Shown: positions 1 through 6,089, counted from the first letter of the stretch. The stretch is DNA of 6,089 nucleotides from Candidatus Nitrosotalea sp. FS (GCF_011319475.1 NZ_RCMC01000100.1:5585-11673), one strand, 5' to 3'. The notes: generated from the letters alone by a model not told the origin. Made by a program: numbers and translations.

Positions 1-1
1 A

Positions 2-256
2 CCAATCAATGAAATTCTATCAAATCCACGTCACCCATACACCCAGGCACTTTTGGATTCAATCTCAAACCCCGACCCAGAGAATTTACACAGAGACCAC
101 AAGATACGCATTAACGAATCATCTGGAACACAAGAGCATCTAGGTTGCAGATTCATGCCAAGATGTCCTTATGCAATAGAAAAATGCAAACAGGAACCAG
201 AATTAGAAAAAATTTCAGAGACGCGACAGGTTGCGTGTTTTGTAAAAATTAACTAG
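2..256 (+). CDS. Oligopeptide/dipeptide ABC transporter ATP-binding protein, C-terminal fragment
   Basis: This is the last 84 codons of a gene that enters from the left; frame 2 is open from the first bases and ends at TAG (254-256). The nucleotide-binding core (Walker A, signature, Walker B) lies outside the window. What remains is the C-terminal extension typical of OppD/OppF/DppD/DppF-type ATPases: the segment NPRHPYTQALLDSI (fragment residues 8-21), then GCRFMPRCP (48-56), then C62 and VAC (77-79). In the family these subunits hydrolyse ATP on the cytoplasmic face of the membrane to drive import of peptides, nickel or related solutes. The four cysteines C49, C55, C62 and C79 are the conserved set of this extension. 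The substrate cannot be told from this fragment, nor whether it is the D or F subunit. The linker before GCRF lacks the proline-rich stretch many relatives carry. The gene converges on smc and its stop codon overlaps that of smc. Confidence 0.9.
   Translation, partial: PINEILSNPRHPYTQALLDSISNPDPENLHRDHKIRINESSGTQEHLGCRFMPRCPYAIEKCKQEPELEKISETRQVACFVKIN
244..248 (-). terminator. Possible T-run terminator of smc
   Basis: On the minus strand five T residues follow the smc stop codon after a few bases, and a second run of six T lies at 207-212. Archaeal RNA polymerase can terminate at T-rich tracts without a hairpin, so either could end the smc transcript inside the 3' end of the opposing transporter gene. 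Such short runs are common in AT-rich DNA, so support is weak. Confidence 0.3.
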
Positions 257-3200
257 TTTGCAACTTCAGGCACATTAGAAATTCTGTGCGACACAACTTG
301 TGAAACACCATTTCGTGGAAACACACCGTAGATCAGAGTTGCCTTTTTGACTACAGAGTCTTTTAGTGAAACCATTATCATTTGACTGCCCTTTGCCCTG
401 TCTTCAAGTATGGTAGAAAGTCTTTCAGTGTTTAATGCATCAAGGTGTGCATCGACTTCATCAAGCAGATAAAATGGAGACGGTTTTAGTTTTTGTAGTG
501 CTAGCAAAAATGTAATTGCTGCAAGTGTCTTTTCACCACCACTGATTGATGTTGATTCTCTTTTTGGTTTGTTTGGAAATTGTACAAGGTATGATATTCC
601 AGATGAGAAGATATCATCCTCGTTTTGAATTTCAAGCCATGCATTTCCTCCAGTCATCTTGCTAAATATTTCGCGTATATCCTTGTCCACTTTGTCATAT
701 GATTCCAAGAAGGTCTGGCGTTTACCCTTGTCAATCTCTTCGATGAATTTCACAATAGAGTTTCTCTCTTCTTCAAGCTCATTCTTTCTTGAGGACATGG
801 AACGATACCCATTTGAGATTTCAATATACATCTCAGGAGCCCTTGTGTTTATAGAACCTGCCAGCTTTCGTTTCTCAGATTCCATCTCAACTAGAATCTG
901 GTCTACATCAAATGATTCCAGTAATGTGTTATACCCGTATGATTCCAATGTTTTTTTGATTCGTTCTTCATTTTCTGCCAAGTCACGAACATCGCGCGCT
1001 ATTGAATCAGATTGTCTTTCCATTCCGTTTACTTCTTTGCTCAATGTCCTCTCTGAGTCATACAGACCTTTTAGTTTGGAATCATATTCTTTTAGTGTAG
1101 ATACCGATGTTCCAGATGTAGCAATGAGTTGTTGTTCTTTTTCTCTCAAGGTTACAAGTATGGTATCCACGTTTTCTTTCTCTTTTCCAAGTGCACGTGA
1201 TTGAACTTCAATATCGTATTTTTCATGGTTCAGCGAAGATTGTTCTTGTGACAAGAGTCTGACATTTGCCTTGAGTGAGTTCTCTTCATTGCCAAGGCCA
1301 GTCAAGTTTCCGGTCAATTCTCTAAACTGGGTAGATATTGAACTATGGGAGCCTAGCAGACTTGAACGCTTTTCATTCAATGATGACAGCAAGCTTGCCA
1401 CTCGTGCCTGACCCTCGTCGGCATAATTCTCCCTAGTAAGAGAGATACGTTCATCCAAAGATGATTCATAGGACTGTAATTTTGAGATGTTGACCATGAT
1501 GCTCTCTTCCCTTCTTCGCAATTGCGATATTCTTGAGGTAAGTTGATCTTCGGACAGGTTCAAGCTCTTCAGTTTTGCCTTGATGTCTGAAAGACTAAGG
1601 CCTACATTTGCAAAACCAGTCTCAGATGAGTTGTATCTGTTTTCAAGGCTGTCGGTAATTCTTTCAAGTTTTTTGAGTTGACTCTTTTTATTTTGGATAA
1701 ATCTTCGCAAGAGTTCAAGGGATTGTACAAGTCCATCTACTGATGTGCTTAGCAAGATGATTTTGGTTAGGTGAGAAACCTTGGAATTTACATCAACTAC
1801 TACAGCGTTGGCATCAGCTTCGAAGAATTGCCCGTCAATTGTAACTGCCTTGTAACCCTTTTTGGACAACTCGTATGCTTTTTCCTTTGATTCAACAAGA
1901 ACAATGTTTCCAAAAATGAAATTTTTGAGTGATTCGAATTTTTCATCACATCTTACAAATTCAGACAAGATTCCAAGAACACCAGATTCCTTGTTTACAG
2001 ATATCTTTGAGTTTGATATTGCATCTAGCGGAATAATTCTTATCTTTGGCAATTTCTTTTCTTGTGCAAACTCTGCCAGCCCAAGCAATGTAGCAAAGTC
2101 ATTTACAACCAGACCTTTTAGCCAGTCAGAACCAACTGCAAGTAATGGTCTTTCATACTGCTTGTCCCATGTTAAAAGTTCAAAGACAAGACCTTGGATT
2201 CCAAGTCTCTTGGAATCTTCTTTTAGTTTTGCAATGGAATAGTCTTCGTGCATTACTTCTTTTACAACTTTGATCTTGGCTTCATATTGAGCGGCAGCCT
2301 TGCTTGCTTTTTCAAATATTATCGTGGTCTCTTCAATATCTTTTTCAATCTTGACGCGTCTTTCACGCATGTTTCCAAGCCTTGATTTTAAGTCGTTAAT
2401 TGCCGCTTCATGTCCTGCCCTTACCTGTCTTAGCTTTCTCTCAAGGCCCAACAGGTTTTCCTTCTCATCAAGTATTGACTTTACCCTTGATGAGTTTTGT
2501 TCAATCTTATTTTGAATGTCAGCACGTTCTTGTTCAAACTTTGACAGTGAAAGTTTTGTTTCGTTTAATTGATCTGTGAGTTTTCTAACAGTTTCATCCA
2601 CTCTGAGTTTGTTTGTGGCAATCTGTGATTGTTGTTTTAGCACCTGACCGATTTCAGAATCAACAGATGCAAGTTCAGCATTTGCGTTCTTTCTGGTTTC
2701 ATTAATGGTATCAATAGAAGTTTTCAATTCTGTAATTTGGTTTTCCAACAAGGCACGTTTTTCACCTAGTGCTACAAGTTCGGATTGGATTTCCGGAAGT
2801 CTTGAATCTATTTGGGATAATCTTCTTGCATTGGTTGCAAGTTTACTGTTTGCAGATTCAAACTGGTGCATTGCTTGTGCAAGCTCAGAGTCAATTGCAG
2901 CCTTTGCCTGGTTGTACACATTAACTTCATCCATGAATTTTTGTTTCTCTTCTTCAAGTTTTTTTATTTCATCGCGTAAACCGGCACGCTGTTCATCAAG
3001 TTTTTTAGTTTCAGACTGGATTGCATTTAGGTTTCGCTCTTTTGATATTTTTGTAGACTCGATGTCACGTAGTTTGTTTGAGGATTGGATTGCATACAGT
3101 CGCTTTAGTTCTTTATCTAAAATATCAAATCTAAGCTGATTATTTCTTTCAAGTTCAAGCTCATCAATGCGTTTTTTTATTTCATCCATTCTGGCAAGTG

Positions 3201-3777
3201 CAATCTCTAACCGTCTGTCTGCCTCGTCGAGTTGCTTTAGGGACTCGACCTTTTTTTCGTCAAAGTATGCAAGACCGATGATATCTTCAATTATCTTTCG
3301 TCTTTCTTCTGCATTGAATTCAGAGATTCTTGTGATAGTTCCCTGCTGGACGATGTTGAGCTTGTGAATGCCACAGTTTGCCACCTCTAGTATATCCAAA
3401 ACATGGTTTCTGAGGACCTTTTTTTGGTTTAAATAGTAAATATTCTCGCCGTTTTCATCCATTTCCCTCGTAATTGTCACAGTATTCGAGTCTACTGGGA
3501 TCTTTCGGTCAGAGTTGTCAAAATGACAGCTTACACGGGCAATTTTTGCCCCATGCTTTGCGTTATCTACATCGTGTAATAATGAACGAAGCTTGTCCAC
3601 TCTCATTACCTTTGGAGAGTTTTCACCAAGTGAAAATGAGATGGCATCAAGTATGTTACTTTTTCCAGATCCATTTGCACCAGAGATTGCGACTAGTCCT
3701 TGCTCAAAGTTTACTATGGTATTTTTGTACCCAAATGACTTGAACCCAAATATCTCCAGTTTTCGTATATGGACCAA
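253..3777 (-). CDS. smc: Chromosome segregation protein SMC (condensin-type ATPase)
   Basis: SMC proteins dimerise through a central hinge and use paired ABC-type ATPase heads to extrude and hold DNA loops for chromosome compaction and segregation. All expected parts are present in 1174 residues, a normal SMC length. The N-terminal head carries KLEIFGFKSF (6-15), Walker A GANGSGKS (33-40) and the Q-loop around VQQG (143-146). A first coiled-coil arm spans about 175-515, the hinge about 520-665 and the returning arm about 680-1010. The C-terminal head has MTGGNAWLEI (1041-1050), signature SISGGEKTLAA (1077-1087) and Walker B/D-loop LLDEVDAHLD (1104-1113). The hinge and the antiparallel arms separate it from Rad50, which has a zinc hook. 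The start is TTG at 3777: the frame is open up to a stop at 3811-3813 with no ATG or GTG between, and the protein then begins MVHIRKLEIFGFKSFG, the usual SMC N-terminus. Oddities are Ala in place of the usual Pro in Walker A and a hinge without the normal glycine motif. Its ScpA/ScpB partners are not in the window. Confidence 0.97.
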   Translation of the reverse strand: MVHIRKLEIFGFKSFGYKNTIVNFEQGLVAISGANGSGKSNILDAISFSLGENSPKVMRVDKLRSLLHDVDNAKHGAKIARVSCHFDNSDRKIPVDSNTVTITREMDENGENIYYLNQKKVLRNHVLDILEVANCGIHKLNIVQQGTITRISEFNAEERRKIIEDIIGLAYFDEKKVESLKQLDEADRRLEIALARMDEIKKRIDELELERNNQLRFDILDKELKRLYAIQSSNKLRDIESTKISKERNLNAIQSETKKLDEQRAGLRDEIKKLEEEKQKFMDEVNVYNQAKAAIDSELAQAMHQFESANSKLATNARRLSQIDSRLPEIQSELVALGEKRALLENQITELKTSIDTINETRKNANAELASVDSEIGQVLKQQSQIATNKLRVDETVRKLTDQLNETKLSLSKFEQERADIQNKIEQNSSRVKSILDEKENLLGLERKLRQVRAGHEAAINDLKSRLGNMRERRVKIEKDIEETTIIFEKASKAAAQYEAKIKVVKEVMHEDYSIAKLKEDSKRLGIQGLVFELLTWDKQYERPLLAVGSDWLKGLVVNDFATLLGLAEFAQEKKLPKIRIIPLDAISNSKISVNKESGVLGILSEFVRCDEKFESLKNFIFGNIVLVESKEKAYELSKKGYKAVTIDGQFFEADANAVVVDVNSKVSHLTKIILLSTSVDGLVQSLELLRRFIQNKKSQLKKLERITDSLENRYNSSETGFANVGLSLSDIKAKLKSLNLSEDQLTSRISQLRRREESIMVNISKLQSYESSLDERISLTRENYADEGQARVASLLSSLNEKRSSLLGSHSSISTQFRELTGNLTGLGNEENSLKANVRLLSQEQSSLNHEKYDIEVQSRALGKEKENVDTILVTLREKEQQLIATSGTSVSTLKEYDSKLKGLYDSERTLSKEVNGMERQSDSIARDVRDLAENEERIKKTLESYGYNTLLESFDVDQILVEMESEKRKLAGSINTRAPEMYIEISNGYRSMSSRKNELEEERNSIVKFIEEIDKGKRQTFLESYDKVDKDIREIFSKMTGGNAWLEIQNEDDIFSSGISYLVQFPNKPKRESTSISGGEKTLAAITFLLALQKLKPSPFYLLDEVDAHLDALNTERLSTILEDRAKGSQMIMVSLKDSVVKKATLIYGVFPRNGVSQVVSHRISNVPEVAN

Positions 3778-3791
3778 TGTATCCGATAACG

Positions 3792-3806
3792 TTCGAGTCG
3801 AAATAA
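3792..3806 (-). promoter_or_regulatory. Candidate smc promoter with an 11-bp palindrome
   Basis: On the minus strand a TATA-like TTATTT (3801-3806) is centred about 26 bases before the TTG start of smc, the spacing expected if transcription begins at the start codon (leaderless mRNA). No Shine-Dalgarno-like sequence precedes the TTG. Directly adjoining and partly overlapping the box is a perfect inverted repeat TTCGA-G-TCGAA (3792-3802), which could be an operator. The TATA match is poor. A richer TATAATTTTTATT on the same strand at about 3838-3850 could instead be the promoter, giving a longer leader. Confidence 0.4.
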
Positions 3807-3840
3807 CCGATTATTGACAAGTTTACTTGAGCTGCTGAAT

Positions 3841-3845
3841 AAAAA
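3841..3845 (-). terminator. Possible T-run terminator after inositol-phosphate synthase
   Basis: About 15 bases past the TAG of the inositol-phosphate synthase gene, the minus strand reads ATAATTTTTATT, with a run of five T. This fits a simple archaeal T-rich termination signal and would separate this gene from smc, 82 bp further on. It is short, has no clear hairpin, and the same AT-rich stretch could serve as a promoter element for smc. Confidence 0.3.
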
Positions 3846-3859
3846 TTATAATGTGAGAT

Positions 3860-4927
3860 CTAACTGTCGCGCTTGCCTTCTACAAATTCGCCAAATGCCT
3901 TCTTTGCCTCAGCATATGGCATCTGTATAGGAGGATGTTTGAAGCAGTAAGATGAGATGCTAGTCATTGGTCCATACAGTTTTCTATCAAGTGCAATCTT
4001 TAATCCTCGTATTGCATCGATCATTATTCCTGCACTGTTGTATGCATCAATTACTTTGAGTTTAAGATCTAACTTGACTGGAATCTTGCCAAAGTATTTT
4101 CCTTCCAAGTTTATGTAACAGATCTTTTCATTATCAATAAAGTCAACATAATCACTAGGACCAATTCTCATCGGGATATCATAATCTGCCATTGCCTTGA
4201 CCGCACTTGTCTTGCTGATTCTCTTGTCTTCTAGTCTTTCTTCGTCAAGCATGTTGAAAAAGTCCATGTCGCCACCAATGTTTAGTTGGTATGTTCCGTC
4301 AATCTGTACGCCTCTGTCTACAAATAGTTTAACAAGTGTCTTGTGAACAACTGTAGCCCCAAGCTGACTCATTACATCATCACCTGCAAGTGGAATCTTT
4401 TTGTCAGCAAATGCTTGTTGCCATTTTGGCTCTGATGCGATAAATACTGGAATTGCATTGAGAAATCCTATTCCTGCCTCAAGTGCCTGGCTTGCATAAT
4501 GTTTTACAGCATTTGTACTTCCTACAGGCAGATAGTTTACGAGCATCTCCGCGCCTGTATCCTGGAGAACCTTTTTGACATTAACATCAGGTTCCTTAGA
4601 AACGGTCACAATTCGGCTCAAGTGTCTACCTATGCCGTCCATAGTAGGACCTTTTTGCACCGTCACGCCCATCTTAGGCACCTCTGCCACAGTAATGGTA
4701 TTGTTGGGTCTTGCATAGATTGCTTCAGAGACATCTTTACCTACTTTGGTATCTGCAACATCAAATGCTGCCACTACTTCAATGTCTCCTGGTTCGTACC
4801 CTCCAATGTTGTATGCCGTTAGACCGATAGTATCATGAGTATTTTGTGTATAGTATTTTCCACCTTGAATAATTGCAGAAGCACAGTTACCAACGCCAGC
4901 TATTGCAATCTTTATTTTCTTACCCAA
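3860..4927 (-). CDS. ino1: Myo-inositol-1-phosphate synthase (inositol-3-phosphate synthase)
   Basis: This enzyme converts glucose 6-phosphate to 1L-myo-inositol 1-phosphate by an NAD-dependent oxidation, cyclisation and reduction. In archaea the product feeds inositol phospholipid headgroups and, in some species, inositol-based solutes. At 355 residues it is the short archaeal/actinobacterial form. Visible motifs are the Rossmann NAD site IAIAGVGNCAS (7-17), NYLPVGS (131-137), NAIPVFIAS (157-165), AGDDVMSQLGATVVHKTL (181-198), LNIGGDMDF (215-223), DKRISKT (234-240), GPSDYVDFIDNEK (256-268) and DAYNSAG (294-300). By spacing, N216, K235, K239, K268, D294 and K330 match the catalytic set I recall for the Archaeoglobus enzyme, so it should be active. 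The start is TTG at 4927: an in-frame stop lies only 10 bases upstream, no ATG precedes the NAD motif, and a TATA-like box sits about 28 bases away. It is divergent from deoxyhypusine synthase and co-oriented with smc. Confidence 0.95.
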   Translation of the reverse strand: MGKKIKIAIAGVGNCASAIIQGGKYYTQNTHDTIGLTAYNIGGYEPGDIEVVAAFDVADTKVGKDVSEAIYARPNNTITVAEVPKMGVTVQKGPTMDGIGRHLSRIVTVSKEPDVNVKKVLQDTGAEMLVNYLPVGSTNAVKHYASQALEAGIGFLNAIPVFIASEPKWQQAFADKKIPLAGDDVMSQLGATVVHKTLVKLFVDRGVQIDGTYQLNIGGDMDFFNMLDEERLEDKRISKTSAVKAMADYDIPMRIGPSDYVDFIDNEKICYINLEGKYFGKIPVKLDLKLKVIDAYNSAGIMIDAIRGLKIALDRKLYGPMTSISSYCFKHPPIQMPYAEAKKAFGEFVEGKRDS

Positions 4928-4951
4928 CTTCGATAGCTACCAAATAATCCA

Positions 4952-4960
4952 TTATATTAA
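4952..4960 (-). promoter_or_regulatory. TATA-like promoter of ino1
   Basis: The minus strand reads TTAATATAA here, with the ATATAA core centred about 27-28 bases before the TTG start of ino1. That places the transcription start at or within a few bases of the start codon, so the mRNA is probably leaderless or nearly so. No ribosome binding site is visible between box and start, which agrees. The transcription start itself is inferred. Confidence 0.55.
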
Positions 4961-4984
4961 TTACTTGTGATCTAGAACAGAGGA

Positions 4985-4992
4985 TTTTATAG
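4985..4992 (+). promoter_or_regulatory. TATA-like promoter of deoxyhypusine synthase
   Basis: TTTTATAG is centred about 25 bases before ATG 5014 and is preceded by the purine-rich AGAGGA, which could act as a BRE. This spacing predicts transcription starting at the ATG (leaderless mRNA). It also decides the start codon: the TTG at 5005 would lie only about 16 bases from the box, too close to be transcribed from it. No Shine-Dalgarno sequence is present. Confidence 0.6.
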
Positions 4993-5013
4993 CCCAAAGT
5001 CAAATTGTGCCTT

Positions 5014-5952
5014 ATGATAAAACCTGGTAAACCAGTCAAGGATATTTCTATCAAAAAAGGAGATACTATCGATTCCATATTTGATCAAATGTCAAAGTCA
5101 GGTGGATTTGAATCAAAAAATCTTGTTGATGGTCTTAACATTCTAACTTCGATGATAGAAGACAAGAGTTGCTTAAAGTTCATGTCATTTGTTGGTGCAG
5201 TTGTATCAACAGGCCTTAGGGGTGTGATAACTGACATGGTGAAAAATAAAATGTGCGATGTGATAATAACTACTTGCGGTGCCTTGGATCATGACATTGC
5301 AAGACACTATTCCAATTATTTAGAAGGATCATTTACAATGGATGATGGCGAACTCATGGAGAAAGAGATACACAGATTAGGAAATGTCCTAGTTCCAATG
5401 AAAAGCTACGGCCCACTGATTGAAGAAAAAATGCAGTGTTTTCTTCAGAAAGCATACAAGGATGGAAAAAAAGAAATGTCAACTCATGATGTGACAAAAA
5501 TGATTGGAGAAAACTTGGGTGAAGACTCGTTTCTCTACTGGGCAAACAAGAACAAGATACCAGTGATCGTTCCAGGAATAATGGATGGTGCTGTAGGAAG
5601 TCAAATCTGGATGTTTTCTCAAAGTCACAACGATTTTAGATTAAATGTTGCATCAGACGGAGATTTATTATCAGGATTAATCTTCAAGGCAAAAAAATCA
5701 GGAGCACTGATGATAGGTGGAGGAATATCAAAACACCACACATTGTGGTGGAACCAGTACAGAGACGGCCTAGATTATGCTGTATACATTACAACTGCGC
5801 AAGAATTTGACGGTAGCCTTAGTGGTGCACTTGTTAGAGAGGCAATATCATGGGGAAAAGTCACAAAGAATGCCAAACAGACTACAATCCATGCAGAAGC
5901 AACAACAATTCTACCGTTTATCTACTCGGCTCTACTTGCCAAGCTCAAATAG
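5014..5952 (+). CDS. dys: Deoxyhypusine synthase
   Basis: Deoxyhypusine synthase transfers the aminobutyl group of spermidine, using NAD, to one lysine of translation factor aIF5A; it is cytosolic and found in archaea and eukaryotes. Counted from ATG 5014 the protein has 312 residues, normal for archaea. Visible motifs are VVSTGLRGVITDMV (63-76), TTCGALDHDIAR (86-97), VPGIMDGAVGSQIW (186-199), the active-site block IGGGISKHH (234-242) with K240 as the lysine that carries the aminobutyl intermediate, and DYAVYITTAQEFDGSLSGA (254-272) followed by EAISWGK (276-282). ATG 5014 is preferred over TTG 5005 because of the TATA-box spacing. At the positions of human His288 and Asn292, as I align them from memory, it has Gln203 and Asp207, which may be a subfamily trait. 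The gene ends with in-frame tandem stops TAG TAA and overlaps the convergent gene on the other strand by 8 bp. Confidence 0.95.
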   Translation: MIKPGKPVKDISIKKGDTIDSIFDQMSKSGGFESKNLVDGLNILTSMIEDKSCLKFMSFVGAVVSTGLRGVITDMVKNKMCDVIITTCGALDHDIARHYSNYLEGSFTMDDGELMEKEIHRLGNVLVPMKSYGPLIEEKMQCFLQKAYKDGKKEMSTHDVTKMIGENLGEDSFLYWANKNKIPVIVPGIMDGAVGSQIWMFSQSHNDFRLNVASDGDLLSGLIFKAKKSGALMIGGGISKHHTLWWNQYRDGLDYAVYITTAQEFDGSLSGALVREAISWGKVTKNAKQTTIHAEATTILPFIYSALLAKLK

Positions 5953-6088
5953 TAAAGACTGTCTTTGAATAGACTTGCCCAAACCCCAACTTTGAATAAA
6001 ATTCCAAGAGATTATCTTTGCCATATGTTTCCAGCATTAAGAATTCTAGGTTTTTCGAATTAACTTCACTTGATGCAAAATCAATCAG
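5945..6088 (-). CDS. Partial protein, probable GNAT-family acetyltransferase C-terminus
   Basis: The minus strand stays open from the right edge to TGA (5945-5947) for 47 codons, with the gene body outside the window. The fragment contains NLEFLMLETYGKDN (13-26), then NLLEFYSKLGFGQVYSKTVF (26-45). A strand ending in a short loop, an Asn, then a helix leading to FYxKLGF is the usual end of GNAT N-acetyltransferases, where the Asn and Tyr lie near acetyl-CoA. A VOC/glyoxalase-type protein can also end in an FYxKLGF-like segment, so the family is not certain and the substrate is unknown. Support that it is a real gene: protein-like composition right to the stop, a family-like motif, and the fact that it fills the otherwise empty 137 bp after deoxyhypusine synthase. 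It converges on that gene and overlaps it by 8 bp. Confidence 0.6.
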   Translation of the reverse strand: MIDFASSEVNSKNLEFLMLETYGKDNLLEFYSKLGFGQVYSKTVFTI

Positions 6089-6089
6089 C

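Noticed and set aside
659..1204. Open frame of 181 codons on the plus strand, opposite smc
   Set aside because: It lies wholly inside the smc coding region. Its Ser/Phe/Leu-rich translation is what the reverse complement of a Glu/Lys/Ser-rich coiled coil gives, and no family motif is seen.
1862..3367. Several plus-strand open frames (1862-2242, 2300-2515, 2705-3139, 3167-3367) opposite smc
   Set aside because: They have the same Ser/Phe-rich composition from reading the coiled-coil gene backwards, with no motif or promoter.
253..3777. Rad50 or a defence-type SMC-like ATPase
   Set aside because: A globular SMC hinge is present, there is no CxxC zinc hook, and the head motifs and length are those of standard chromosomal SMC.
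3474..3817. Two overlapping plus-strand open frames at the smc start
   Set aside because: They run against the conserved ATPase head of smc in different frames. Neither has recognisable protein features.
4499..4822. Plus-strand open frame of 107 codons opposite ino1
   Set aside because: It overlaps the conserved NAD-binding part of ino1, is rich in Cys and His, and has no family signature.
5005..5013. TTG at 5005 as the start of deoxyhypusine synthase
   Set aside because: It is only about 16 bases from the TATA-like box, whereas ATG 5014 fits leaderless spacing. The extra three residues add nothing conserved.
5354..5968. Short open frames 5354-5545 (minus) and 5777-5968 (plus) within deoxyhypusine synthase
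   Set aside because: Both are out of frame with strongly conserved enzyme sequence and show no motif of their own.
1..6089. A defence system, mobile element or other new multi-gene system
   Set aside because: Every complete gene belongs to a well-known housekeeping family. There are no repeats, transposase, integrase or toxin-like genes, and no long unexplained stretch.

Overview
The window reads as chromosome of an AT-rich archaeon, most likely of the Nitrososphaerota (Thaumarchaeota), near Nitrosopumilus, Nitrosotenuis or Nitrosotalea. Three things point there. Deoxyhypusine synthase is an archaeal/eukaryotic enzyme. The SMC N-terminus resembles thaumarchaeal SMCs as I remember them. Genes start next to TATA-like boxes, with no Shine-Dalgarno sites and almost no leader. 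The lineage is inferred from memory of these families; I ran no search.

Layout from left to right: (1) positions 2-256, plus strand, the C-terminal end of an oligopeptide/dipeptide-type ABC transporter ATPase, cut by the window edge. (2) 253-3777, minus strand, a full-length chromosome segregation SMC ATPase. (3) 3860-4927, minus strand, a full-length short-form myo-inositol-1-phosphate synthase. (4) 5014-5952, plus strand, a full-length deoxyhypusine synthase. (5) 5945-6088, minus strand, the C-terminal 47 residues of another protein, probably a GNAT-type acetyltransferase, cut by the right edge. The only gaps are 82 bp (3778-3859) and 86 bp (4928-5013), so no stretch over 300 bases lacks a gene. 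I see no tRNA, rRNA, CRISPR array, insertion sequence or attachment site.

The genes are housekeeping and do not form one pathway. SMC compacts and segregates DNA. Inositol-phosphate synthase makes the precursor of inositol lipid headgroups or inositol-based solutes. Deoxyhypusine synthase modifies translation factor aIF5A. Inositol-phosphate synthase and deoxyhypusine synthase diverge from one short region with a TATA-like box for each direction. Inositol-phosphate synthase and SMC point the same way, but SMC has its own weak promoter candidate. Both convergent junctions overlap: the left pair shares a CTAG so that each strand reads TAG, and the right pair overlaps by 8 bp.

I found no convincing new biological system. 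The points most worth a second look are the SMC hinge, which lacks the usual glycine motif; TTG starts on two apparently leaderless genes; an 11-bp palindrome in the SMC promoter; the two overlapping convergent ends; and the uncatalogued partial gene at the right edge.
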